A DNA stretch of 64,000 nucleotides. Source: JAGVJT01 sp964513205. Its GTDB lineage: Bacteria > Pseudomonadota > Gammaproteobacteria > Legionellales > Legionellaceae. The notes under the pieces are model-generated. The model worked only from the letters and a program-made list of their open reading frames with translations. It made no database searches and had not been told where the DNA came from. Position 1 is the stretch's first letter, and each line of letters begins with the position of its first letter. The stretch covers positions 62,001 to 126,000 of the forward strand of contig CAZELP010000003.1 in the NCBI GenBank assembly GCA_964513205.1. Reading direction: 5' to 3'. The position numbers and the translations under genes were made by a program. This document shows, piece by piece, positions 35,629 to 43,824 of the stretch.

Positions 35629-36591
35629 ATGGATTTCTGCGCACTGGGTCTCAGCGTTATTGAGACAGAAGCCAAAGCCGTTTTAGCATTGATGGCTCGT
35701 CTTGATCAACAGTTCGATAAAGCCTGTCAGCTTCTTTTAGATTGCAACGGCCGAGTTGTTGTGACGGGAATGGGTAAATCTGGCCATATTGGCAAAAAAA
35801 TTGCGGCAACATTCGCCAGCACAGGAACCCCTTCCTTTTTTATGCATCCTGGAGAAGCATGTCACGGTGACATGGGAATGTTGACCACACAAGACATTGT
35901 ATTGGCCATTTCAAATTCAGGTCACACGCAGGAAATTTTGACGCTGCTTCCAGCCATCAAACGCATGAGAATCCCACTCGTTGCCCTAACAGGACAGCCA
36001 AACTCTCCATTGGCAACAGCAGCCACTGCACATCTGGATGTCAGTGTGACTGAAGAAGCTTGCCCACTTGGCCTTGCGCCCACCACAAGCTCGACCGTGG
36101 CATTGGTGATGGGAGACGCATTGGCGATCGCCTTGCTCAAAGCAAGAGGATTTACGGCAGACGATTTTGCAAGAGCTCACCCAGGTGGCAATCTCGGCAA
36201 AAAATTACTACTGAAAGTTGAGGACCTGTATCACACAGGCGACGATATTCCATTGGTTCACCAAGATACATGTGTTCGAGAAGCGCTTGTCGAAGTCAGC
36301 ACAAAAAAATTAGGCATGACTTGTGTCATCGATGACACAGGATGCTTGGTCGGAATATACACCGATGGAGACATCAGACGAACACTCACTGGCGACTATG
36401 ACATCAACACAACACCACTCAAAAATGTGATGTCACGTCACTACCAAACCATTTCAAAAGATGCATTGGCGGCCGAAGCACTCGCCCTCATGCAAGCCCA
36501 CCGGATCACCGCATTGGCAATTGAAACCAAAGACAAAAAACCCGGCGCGATTCTTCACATTCATGACCTACTTCAAGCCGGCGTTATTTAA
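35629..36591 (+). CDS. kdsD: Arabinose-5-phosphate isomerase
   Basis: The 320-residue protein has an SIS domain (TGMGKSGHIGKKIAATFAST, HGDMGM, AISNSGHTQEIL) and two CBS domains (from about residue 200). This is the KdsD/KpsF/GutQ layout. It converts ribulose-5-phosphate to arabinose-5-phosphate, the first step to KDO for lipid A-core. It opens the cluster kdsD-kdsC-lptC-lptA-lptB. The 158-bp spacer before it holds no clear gene or strong promoter. Confidence 0.95.
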   Translation: MDFCALGLSVIETEAKAVLALMARLDQQFDKACQLLLDCNGRVVVTGMGKSGHIGKKIAATFASTGTPSFFMHPGEACHGDMGMLTTQDIVLAISNSGHTQEILTLLPAIKRMRIPLVALTGQPNSPLATAATAHLDVSVTEEACPLGLAPTTSSTVALVMGDALAIALLKARGFTADDFARAHPGGNLGKKLLLKVEDLYHTGDDIPLVHQDTCVREALVEVSTKKLGMTCVIDDTGCLVGIYTDGDIRRTLTGDYDINTTPLKNVMSRHYQTISKDALAAEALALMQAHRITALAIETKDKKPGAILHIHDLLQAGVI

Positions 36592-36610
36592 AAACACAAA
36601 GGAAATAAAC

Positions 36611-37138
36611 ATGAGTCATCTCGTTGAGAAAGCAAAAAAAATTAAATGTGTCATCTCTGATGTCGATGGCGTTTTAACCGACGGCACGCTTTACGTAGAC
36701 GCAACCGGAAATGAAATGAAGGCGTTTCAAGTTTTGGATGGTGTTGGACTTAAGTTACTCATGTTTGCTGGAATTGATGTGGCAGTCATCACCGGAGCCA
36801 TCACCCCTGTAATCGATCATCGCATGCAACAACTCAAAATCACGCACTACTTCAAAGGACAGGTTAACAAACAAGTCGCTTTTGACACTTTAAAAAACAG
36901 ATTAGGATTAACCGAGTCTGAATTTGCTTATATCGGCGACGATTTACCTGATTTACCCATTATTCAACAAGTTGGCTTGGGTGTCGCAGTAGCGAATGCG
37001 GTTGAAGAAGTGAAAAATGTAGCACATATGACAACCAAGCAATATGGTGGAAAAGGTGCTGTACGAGAAGTATGTGATTTCATTTTGCGTGCGCAGGGGA
37101 AATTTGATTTTGCTCTCGATAAATACCTCACCTCATGA
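36611..37138 (+). CDS. kdsC: 3-deoxy-D-manno-octulosonate 8-phosphate phosphatase
   Basis: AAAGGAAATAAAC precedes the ATG at 36611; an upstream in-frame ATG at 36461 lies inside kdsD and is rejected. The 175-residue HAD phosphatase has motif I ISDVDGVLTDG, motif II VITGA and motif IV YIGDDLPDLP, with no cap domain, as in KdsC tetramers. It makes KDO from KDO-8-phosphate. The last four bases overlap lptC. Confidence 0.95.
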   Translation: MSHLVEKAKKIKCVISDVDGVLTDGTLYVDATGNEMKAFQVLDGVGLKLLMFAGIDVAVITGAITPVIDHRMQQLKITHYFKGQVNKQVAFDTLKNRLGLTESEFAYIGDDLPDLPIIQQVGLGVAVANAVEEVKNVAHMTTKQYGGKGAVREVCDFILRAQGKFDFALDKYLTS

Positions 37139-37698
37139 GCCACACTCGCACCGTCTTTTTTTCAATGAGCATTATTTTATTGGTTTGCATATATGCATTG
37201 CAATTCGGTAAATCATTGCCTCAAATGACGGTGTCAACTTCTCTAGAAAAAGAAAACGATCTCCGTGTTCATCATTTAAGCGTGCATGTGTTCAATACAC
37301 TGGGAGAGCAGACACACACGCTCAAAAGCCCTTTACTTGAACACAATGAAGACAAACAAATACATCGTCTTTATTCACCATTGATACACATCACCGAAAC
37401 AGGAAAGCCAAACTGGGACATTTCGGCTGACGAAGCACACATTGAAGAACGCCTAAAAGAGATCGTTTTATTGCATCACGTTACACTGAAACATGCGCCA
37501 TTTAAAACGTATGCAAAAGGAGTGATTGAAACAGAGGAGCTGCATTATTTTCCAAGCCAGTCCTACGCCATGACCGAGACAGAAATCAAATGGCACCAAA
37601 TGCAAAACACCCTTTTTTCACAAGGAATGAAAGCATTCCTAAAACAAAATCAAATTCAACTTTTTAAAGTCAAGGCTCGCTATGATTCGTCGCTTTAG
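37135..37698 (+). CDS. lptC: LptC, bitopic LPS-transport protein
   Basis: One N-terminal transmembrane helix (FFSMSIILLVCIYALQ) is followed by a periplasmic beta-jellyroll of LptC length (187 residues), with VFNTLGEQTHTLKSPLL and EIVLLHHVTLKH. LptC takes lipopolysaccharide from LptBFG and hands it to LptA. Sequence identity in the family is low, so the call rests on length, helix and gene order. Overlaps kdsC by 4 and lptA by 17 bases. Confidence 0.92.
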   Translation: MSHTRTVFFSMSIILLVCIYALQFGKSLPQMTVSTSLEKENDLRVHHLSVHVFNTLGEQTHTLKSPLLEHNEDKQIHRLYSPLIHITETGKPNWDISADEAHIEERLKEIVLLHHVTLKHAPFKTYAKGVIETEELHYFPSQSYAMTETEIKWHQMQNTLFSQGMKAFLKQNQIQLFKVKARYDSSL

Positions 37699-38167
37699 TC
37701 TTATTTTCTTCGTATGCGGTGTTGTCTGTGCCTCTCCTATCGAAATTACAGCAGGCCAAGTCTCGTTGGACCAACATCTACATGAACATATTTTAAGCGA
37801 GAATGTGCAGCTTGATGAAACTCAACGGCATCTTACTGCCTCTTGGGTGAAGATTAAAACAGATGAAGACAATGAGCTTGTTTTGGCTATCGCCAAAGGC
37901 GATCAGAAACAAAGAGCACATCTTTGGTCTACAGAAAAAGAGCCTTCGCTTCATGCTTATGCGGATGAAATTGAATATTATCCTAAAGAGCACCGCGTCG
38001 TTCTTTTGGGGCATGCGTTTATTTCGCAAGGAAAAAACTCATTTTCTGCACCCAAAATCATATACAATACACTGACAGAACATGTCCAAAGTCAGAAAGA
38101 AGGACAAGAAAGAACAACCATTATTTTAAGTGAACCTCATGAGCATTTTATCCGCAAAAAATCTTAA
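37682..38167 (+). CDS. lptA: LptA, periplasmic LPS bridge protein
   Basis: A signal peptide (cut near VCASPIEI) precedes an OstA-type beta-jellyroll in 161 residues, with HEHILSENVQLDETQRHLTA, ADEIEYYPKEHRVVLLGHA and FSAPKIIYNT, close to the family pattern of tags such as YxP and LxGxA. LptA polymerises into the bridge that carries lipopolysaccharide to LptD/E. Starts inside lptC and overlaps lptB. Confidence 0.93.
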   Translation: MIRRFSLIFFVCGVVCASPIEITAGQVSLDQHLHEHILSENVQLDETQRHLTASWVKIKTDEDNELVLAIAKGDQKQRAHLWSTEKEPSLHAYADEIEYYPKEHRVVLLGHAFISQGKNSFSAPKIIYNTLTEHVQSQKEGQERTTIILSEPHEHFIRKKS

Positions 38168-38864
38168 AAAATCGTTCAAAGGTCGAAAAGTTGTAGATGA
38201 CATTAGCCTGCACATTGCTCCAGGAGAATGCGTGGGGCTCTTAGGGCCTAATGGTGCAGGAAAAACCACCTGCTTTTATCTGATTGTCGGTCTTTTGAAA
38301 ACAGACGAAGGACACATCACGCTTGGTGAAACAGACATCACCAAAACGACAATGGATCAACGGGCCAATCTTGGAATTGGATATTTGCCACAAGAAGCTT
38401 CTATTTTTCGAAAGCTCTCTGTCAGCGACAATATTTTGGCCATATTACAACAACGAAAAGATCTCACGCGACAAGCTCAAACACAACGCTTAGAAGCACT
38501 GTTAGAAGAATTTCATGTGACTCACATCCGAGATACGTTGGGGATGCGTCTTTCTGGTGGAGAACGACGACGCGTAGAAATTGCCCGTGCGTTGGCAATT
38601 AATCCAAGTTTTATTCTGCTCGATGAGCCCTTTGCCGGAGTCGACCCCATTTCAGTCATGGACATTAAAAAAATGATAGAGCACCTGTGTCGGTCTAATA
38701 TTGGTGTACTCATTACCGATCACCATGTACGCGAAACGTTGGGCATTTGTCAACGCGCTTACATTATGAATCAAGGAAAACACTTATGCGAAGGTTCTCC
38801 TGAAGATATCCTTGCCAACGATCAAGTTCGAGCCATTTATCTAGGTGATGAGTTTAAGCTATAA
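38139..38864 (+). CDS. lptB: LptB, ATPase of the LPS exporter
   Basis: About 241 residues with Walker A GPNGAGKTT, signature LSGGERRRVEIARAL, Walker B FILLDEPFAGVDP and switch His TDHHVRET, all as in LptB. It powers LPS extraction with LptF and LptG, which are not in this window. The ATG at 38139 (MSILSAKNLKKSFKGR) matches the family N-terminus, so the in-frame GTG at 38130 is not used. The reading frame overlaps lptA by 29 bases. RpoN and hpf, which often follow lptB, are absent; a glutaminase gene follows. Confidence 0.96.
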   Translation: MSILSAKNLKKSFKGRKVVDDISLHIAPGECVGLLGPNGAGKTTCFYLIVGLLKTDEGHITLGETDITKTTMDQRANLGIGYLPQEASIFRKLSVSDNILAILQQRKDLTRQAQTQRLEALLEEFHVTHIRDTLGMRLSGGERRRVEIARALAINPSFILLDEPFAGVDPISVMDIKKMIEHLCRSNIGVLITDHHVRETLGICQRAYIMNQGKHLCEGSPEDILANDQVRAIYLGDEFKL

Positions 38865-38924
38865 CCCACCTATCCTGGCAAATTAAACGACAAGTGCTAC
38901 ATTTAAAATAACCTTTACCTTTTT

Positions 38925-39863
38925 ATGACTGCAATGCATCCATCTATTACACCTGAGCTTCTAAAAAAAATTGTGGCCAAAGCACAACGAAATCATGAGG
39001 GAAAAACTGCAGATTATATTCCAGAACTGGCCAACGTCAATGCGAACATGACTGCAATTGCGGTGCAGCCACTAGAGGGACCGAGTGTCATGTACACCAA
39101 TACCCCTCTTCCGGCAATCACACTGCAAAGCACAGGAAAAATGGTTCCTTTGATTGGCCTTCTTGAGGAATATGGTCCAGAAAAAGTGCTTGAATGGGTC
39201 AGTGTTGAGCCTTCTGGAAATGATTTTGCGTCTATCAGTCAACTGGACCAATTTGGTCCGAAACCCTCAAATCCAATGCTGAATGCAGGTGCAATTACAC
39301 TCTGCTCTCATATCCCTGGAAATCCAGAAACTGCCTTTGGTTGGCTCGATAACTGGGTTCAACGTCTGTTTAATCAGACGTTGCGCATTAATCCTATGGT
39401 TTTTGCTTCAGAAAAATCCACTGGAGATCGAAATCGTTCTATGGCATATCTGCTAAAAAGTCGATGTCATCTTGAAAAGGGCGTTCAAGAAACATTGGAC
39501 TTGTATTTTTCGCTCTGTTCTTATGAAGCAACGCTCGACCAGATGTTGTACCTGCCTACACTATTGGCAAACAAAGGCAAAGATCCATTTTCTCACAAAC
39601 AAATCATCACACTCACAACCTGTCAAATTACGCTGGCTATCATGGCCACTTGTGGACTATATGATGAGACCGGCACACACATGGTGCGAACAGGAATGCC
39701 CGCCAAAAGCGGCGTTTCGGGTTATACCATCGCATCCGTTCCTGGAAAAGCAGGAATTGTTGTATTCAGTCCTCGTGTCAACGCCAAAGGAAATAGCATT
39801 CGAGGTGAAATCATGCTTGAAGAACTTTCTAAGGCAACTGGATGGCATTTTGCAAATCCTTAG
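38925..39863 (+). CDS. glsA: Glutaminase
   Basis: The 312-residue protein matches serine-type glutaminases. It has the ADYIPELANVN start, LQSTGK carrying the nucleophile Ser and Lys of the S-x-x-K motif, EPSGNDFASI, NAGAI, and a C-terminal GMPAKSGVSG segment close to the active site. It hydrolyses glutamine to glutamate and ammonia in the cytoplasm. Together with the serine dehydratase 50 bp downstream it points to amino-acid catabolism, and glutaminase-derived ammonia can raise acid tolerance. An ATG at 38934 (MHPSIT) is an equally good start; neither has a clear Shine-Dalgarno. Confidence 0.94.
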   Translation: MTAMHPSITPELLKKIVAKAQRNHEGKTADYIPELANVNANMTAIAVQPLEGPSVMYTNTPLPAITLQSTGKMVPLIGLLEEYGPEKVLEWVSVEPSGNDFASISQLDQFGPKPSNPMLNAGAITLCSHIPGNPETAFGWLDNWVQRLFNQTLRINPMVFASEKSTGDRNRSMAYLLKSRCHLEKGVQETLDLYFSLCSYEATLDQMLYLPTLLANKGKDPFSHKQIITLTTCQITLAIMATCGLYDETGTHMVRTGMPAKSGVSGYTIASVPGKAGIVVFSPRVNAKGNSIRGEIMLEELSKATGWHFANP

Positions 39864-39913
39864 CGTATGATACTAGCGCTTTGTTCAAAACGCTATTCGC
39901 TGAGGGTAAGGTT

Positions 39914-41293
39914 ATGAATATCAGTCTTTTTGATTTGTTTTCAATTGGAGTGGGTCCATCAAGCTCACATACAGTCGGCCCAATGCTCGCGGCTAACGCT
40001 TTTGTCGAACAGCTTGTTGAAAATCGTCTTTTTGATCAGACCTCTCGTGTCAAAGTGGAAGTCTACGGCTCTCTGGCACTGACAGGAAAAGGACATGCAA
40101 CTGACAAAGCCATCATCAATGGCCTTGAGGGACAGTTGCCTGACACCGTTGATCCGGAATCAATCGCCCCACGTTTACAGCGTGTTCTGCAGACTCAAAC
40201 ACTGTCTTTAGGTGGCAAGAAAGAAATCCCATTTCACGAAGTGACTGATTTTCCATTTTTACAAAAAGAACTTCTCCCCAAACATAGCAATGGCATGCGT
40301 TTTAACGCTTATGATACACAAGGAAACACGCTCCTCACTCAAATTTACTACTCAATTGGTGGCGGTTTCATCGTCAAAGATGAAGATTTTTCTGGCCAAA
40401 CCAAGCACGACGAATCTTCGCTTCCCTACCCTTTTGAAACTGCAGCAGAGCTCTTGATGCATTGTCGAAAAGGCAATATGAGCATCGCCGAGCTCATGCT
40501 AAAAAACGAACTGAGCTGGCGTACTTTAAATGAGATTGAAGAAGGAATTCTCAATCTATCCAACGTGATGCATGCTTGCATTGAGAATGGCTGTAAACAC
40601 GAAGGCATCTTACCAGGCGGACTTAACGTCAAACGAAGGGCCCCTGACTTATACCGAAAACTCAATAACAAAGAAGGTGTTTGTTCTGTTTATGAAGTTT
40701 CAGATGTCATGAATCGCCTCAATTTGTACGCCATGGCAGTCAATGAAGAAAATGCCGCAGGGGGAAGAATTGTCACCGCTCCCACTAATGGCGCAGCCGG
40801 TATCATTCCAGCGGTACTTCGTTATGCAGAAGAAGCCCATCAAAAAAACAAACAAGAAGACATTTTTACTTATTTCCTAACTGCTGCTGCAGTAGGAATT
40901 CTATACAAAAAAGGGGCGTCTATCTCTGGTGCGGAGGTTGGTTGTCAAGGTGAGGTGGGCGTCGCTTCATCAATGGCCGCCGCCGGCCTAACGGCGATGC
41001 TGGGCGGCAGCATTGACCAAATTGAAAATGCGGCTGAAATTGCCATGGAGCATCACCTCGGCATGACCTGTGATCCGGTTATGGGGCTCGTACAAATTCC
41101 TTGTATTGAACGCAATGCAATGGGCGCTGTCAAAGCCGTCAACGCCTCAAGAATGGCGCTTATTGGTGACGGACAACACCACATCTCGCTCGATAAAGTC
41201 ATACGCACCATGAAACAAACCGGTGCCGACATGCAAACCATCTATAAAGAAACCTCTCTGGGAGGGCTCGCAGTCAACGCAGTCGAATGCTAG
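39914..41293 (+). CDS. sdaA: L-serine dehydratase, single-chain iron-sulfur type
   Basis: 459 residues. The N-terminal beta-domain begins MNISLFDLFSIGVGPSSSHT and the C-terminal alpha-domain holds the 4Fe-4S cysteines (GCKHEG, GCQGEVG, MTCDP and QIPC-type positions). It deaminates serine to pyruvate. AAGG lies shortly before the ATG at 39914; an in-frame ATG at 39842 within glsA is rejected because homologs start here. Serine is a main carbon source for Legionella-like bacteria, consistent with but not proof of lifestyle. Confidence 0.95.
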   Translation: MNISLFDLFSIGVGPSSSHTVGPMLAANAFVEQLVENRLFDQTSRVKVEVYGSLALTGKGHATDKAIINGLEGQLPDTVDPESIAPRLQRVLQTQTLSLGGKKEIPFHEVTDFPFLQKELLPKHSNGMRFNAYDTQGNTLLTQIYYSIGGGFIVKDEDFSGQTKHDESSLPYPFETAAELLMHCRKGNMSIAELMLKNELSWRTLNEIEEGILNLSNVMHACIENGCKHEGILPGGLNVKRRAPDLYRKLNNKEGVCSVYEVSDVMNRLNLYAMAVNEENAAGGRIVTAPTNGAAGIIPAVLRYAEEAHQKNKQEDIFTYFLTAAAVGILYKKGASISGAEVGCQGEVGVASSMAAAGLTAMLGGSIDQIENAAEIAMEHHLGMTCDPVMGLVQIPCIERNAMGAVKAVNASRMALIGDGQHHISLDKVIRTMKQTGADMQTIYKETSLGGLAVNAVEC

Positions 41294-41368
41294 GTTTAAA
41301 AACGCATTGATAAAAATCATCTATACTGAATACAACACAATTTAAAAAGATGAATTCAGGGGGATGTG

Positions 41369-43006
41369 ATGCGCGACCTTCAAGCTTATGTCAAAAAAAT
41401 AACCGACCGTGGAGTCGATATTGGTGATTTTCTAGCGCAAAACAATCAAGAAGGAAGCATACGTAATCAATTCAAGGATGAAAATCCTCTACCGAAAGAC
41501 TTCTCTGAAGAGGAAATATGGCTTGAGCTGTACGACAAACTATCTGATTCAGTCAAACAACATCTCGAGAAACCTGAATACATCATACAATATGAGGCAT
41601 TGTTTAAAGCAGAAGAAAGTCGGTATAAAAATGCAATACAATCTCTTAACAATACAATAAATGCTCAAGAACAATCGAATAACAACGATTGGAATAACAC
41701 CAGCGACACAATAGCTCTAAAAATAACACATGTTGCTACTGCACGAGAAATAGCACGGATGTGCGAAGAGGAAAAAGCAAAACTTACTCAAAATAAAAGC
41801 GATATAAAATACAATGAAAACTTAAAAAATCTCTCGAATATTCTGGAGAACACAAACGTTTTATTAACAGACAACTCTAATATAGATGAAAAGTTCAAGA
41901 GTTTAGAAGCACTGAAAAAAGAACTCCCTCGACAGAAAAGATCCATGAGAAATCGAATGTATCTTTATTTGTTCGTCAGTGCGATCCTCCTGCTCGGTGT
42001 GGCGCTGCTTGCGGCAACAATTATTACTCACGGAGCGGCACTCCCACTTCTTTTAAAATATTTATCGATTGTTGGACCTTTGCTATCACCTTACGTGATG
42101 CCAATCATCCATCAAATCATGCATGTTGGCGCTTATATATCGCCTCACCTTCAGTATGCACTGAATCAACTCACGCAATTTTTTACAGGACCCGTTGAGC
42201 ATTTCTGTTTGGACTGTATCAAATCGGCGGCGGTGTTCGGTCATTCTTTTTTATCCACATTAAACGGAGCATTTAACAACCCTACTTTTCTAACCAACCT
42301 TACAATCGCCTCAGGAGCAGCCGCAACGCTAACCCTATTGGGAACAGCGTTCAGCAACATCAATTATTGGCCATCTAAAACAAAGGCTACAGAAGAAACA
42401 CCAACTCCTGAAGAGCTTAAAGCGCTGAACCCATTTCAATACCCCGTGACTGAAGAACAAGTTCGCGCTGAAAATCAAGACCCAAAAGTGACGGAGTGTC
42501 GGAATAAAATTGCATTGTTAAACGATAAAATTAATGCAATGGAAAATGAAATAGAACAACCTCTTACGGATTATCGTACAAGCATACATGAAATGACTCA
42601 AGGCGAAGCAGAGCAAGTGGATAACGAGATAGCGTCAAGAGCAGGAAAAAAGGCTAGGGTAGAAGAAATGCGAACTGCTTTAGATAAACAACTAATTCAA
42701 CTAGAGGGAAAAACGTCTTTGTCCAAAAGAGAACTGCAGAAACTCGAGAAGTTAAGTAGAGAACTTGATTCTTTAAATGACTTTATAGCAGCTCCAATTA
42801 ACAGTAAAACCCAGCAAGAGCTGAAAAAACTAGATAAGCTATCAAATACAGTCGAAATGCCTCGTACTTCCGCAAGCACATCGAGTTACGCCTCTGAATT
42901 TTTGAGAATGAAAAGCAAACTTCAGGAAATTGAACAAGACAAAGCAGCAGAGCAACAGGAAAAGGAGGATCCCACCATCCCAAAAAGCCCAACCAATAAG
43001 CTATGA
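41369..43006 (+). CDS. Coiled-coil membrane protein of unknown function, candidate effector
   Basis: 545 residues with no recognised family. Residues 1-190 are polar and helical, and about 195-255 hold hydrophobic helices (LYLFVSAILLLGVALLAA and a second one). Another short hydrophobic stretch lies near 316-334 (IASGAAATLTLLGTA). Residues 370-545 are strongly charged coiled-coil, rich in Glu, Lys and Gln, with a low-complexity end. There is no signal peptide. AGGGGG lies six bases before the ATG at 41369; a GTG one codon earlier is possible. A polar-hairpin-coiled-coil layout is frequent among Legionella-type effectors, but that is inference. It is a single gene just ahead of the rpsU promoter. 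Confidence 0.72.
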   Translation: MRDLQAYVKKITDRGVDIGDFLAQNNQEGSIRNQFKDENPLPKDFSEEEIWLELYDKLSDSVKQHLEKPEYIIQYEALFKAEESRYKNAIQSLNNTINAQEQSNNNDWNNTSDTIALKITHVATAREIARMCEEEKAKLTQNKSDIKYNENLKNLSNILENTNVLLTDNSNIDEKFKSLEALKKELPRQKRSMRNRMYLYLFVSAILLLGVALLAATIITHGAALPLLLKYLSIVGPLLSPYVMPIIHQIMHVGAYISPHLQYALNQLTQFFTGPVEHFCLDCIKSAAVFGHSFLSTLNGAFNNPTFLTNLTIASGAAATLTLLGTAFSNINYWPSKTKATEETPTPEELKALNPFQYPVTEEQVRAENQDPKVTECRNKIALLNDKINAMENEIEQPLTDYRTSIHEMTQGEAEQVDNEIASRAGKKARVEEMRTALDKQLIQLEGKTSLSKRELQKLEKLSRELDSLNDFIAAPINSKTQQELKKLDKLSNTVEMPRTSASTSSYASEFLRMKSKLQEIEQDKAAEQQEKEDPTIPKSPTNKL

Positions 43007-43052
43007 GATTGCATTATTTTCAGAAAAACTCGGGTATTCGATGAAGCAATAC

Positions 43053-43087
43053 TTGACGAAACAGGAGAAGGTGAATACAATCGTCAA
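43053..43087 (+). promoter_or_regulatory. Sigma-70 promoter of rpsU-yqeY-dnaG-rpoD, inside an inverted repeat
   Basis: TTGACG (43053-43058), 17 bases, TACAAT (43076-43081), 45 bases before the rpsU ATG. TTGACGA (43053-43059) and TCGTCAA (43081-43087) form a perfect 7-bp inverted repeat that exactly brackets the promoter, as an operator would. Confidence 0.75.
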
Positions 43088-43125
43088 CCTGTTTGGTCTA
43101 ATTTTAATTTTTTGAGGGTTACTGA

Positions 43126-43359
43126 ATGCCAAGTATTCGCGTGAAAGAAGGCGAAAATCCTGAGTACGCACTCCGTCGCTTTAAGCGCTCTTGTGAAAAA
43201 GCAGGTCTTCTTACAGAACTTCGACGTCGTGAGTTTTATGAAAAACCAACAGCTGAGCGCAAGCGTAAACAAGCAGCTGCTGTTAAACGTCATTTAAAGA
43301 AAATTGCACGTGACGTTCTAGTCGGCAAATCTTCTAAAAGACGTCGTAAAAAGTCTTAA
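43126..43359 (+). CDS. rpsU: 30S ribosomal protein S21
   Basis: The 77-residue basic protein has the S21 signature (NPEYALRRFKRSCEKAGLL, RRREFYEKPT, ERKRKQAAAVKR). It is slightly longer than the common 71 residues because of a Lys/Arg-rich tail. It helps start-site recognition on the 30S subunit. GAGGG lies eight bases upstream of the ATG. It opens the macromolecular-synthesis operon. Confidence 0.97.
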   Translation: MPSIRVKEGENPEYALRRFKRSCEKAGLLTELRRREFYEKPTAERKRKQAAAVKRHLKKIARDVLVGKSSKRRRKKS

Positions 43360-43365
43360 TTTCTT

Positions 43366-43821
43366 ATGACTCAAAAAGAACAATTACAGCAAGACATCAA
43401 AGAAGCCATGCGTGCTCGTGATAAAGCACGACTCGATGTCTTGCGGTTGATTTCCGCAGCAATCAAGCAAATAGAAGTTGATGAGCGTATTGAAGTCGAT
43501 GATGCTCGTTTTTTGGCGATACTCGACAAAATGGTCAAACAACGCCAAGAGTCGATCAACCACTACCAAACAGCCAATCGCGACGACTTGGTTGCGCAAG
43601 AAACATTTGAGTTGGGCATTATTCAACACTATCTTCCTGAGCCTTTGTCCGAAACAGAGATCATGGCCATCGTTGATGCAGCGTTTGCCACACTAACAGT
43701 GAGTCATCCCAGTGACATGAGTAAAGTCATGGCACAAATTAAGCCCAAACTCCAAGGGCGCGCTGACATGGGAAAAGTCAGCCAGTTCGTGAAGCAGAAA
43801 CTTAACAGCTTGTTGGGATAA
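43366..43821 (+). CDS. YqeY/GatB-domain protein
   Basis: The 151-residue protein is the stand-alone YqeY family (KEAMRARDKARLDVLRLISA, VKQRQESINHY, YLPEPLSETEI, GRADMGKVSQFVKQKL). The fold matches the tRNA-binding tail of GatB. Its exact job is unknown; a role in tRNA-dependent amidation has been suggested. It lies 6 bp after rpsU and 3 bp before dnaG, and the insertion of yqeY between rpsU and dnaG is common in Gram-negatives. Confidence 0.93.
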   Translation: MTQKEQLQQDIKEAMRARDKARLDVLRLISAAIKQIEVDERIEVDDARFLAILDKMVKQRQESINHYQTANRDDLVAQETFELGIIQHYLPEPLSETEIMAIVDAAFATLTVSHPSDMSKVMAQIKPKLQGRADMGKVSQFVKQKLNSLLG

Positions 43822-43824
43822 ATC

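Noticed and set aside
42930..43115. 61-codon plus-strand frame before rpsU
   Set aside because: Overlaps the end of the coiled-coil gene and covers the rpsU promoter; no ribosome binding site.
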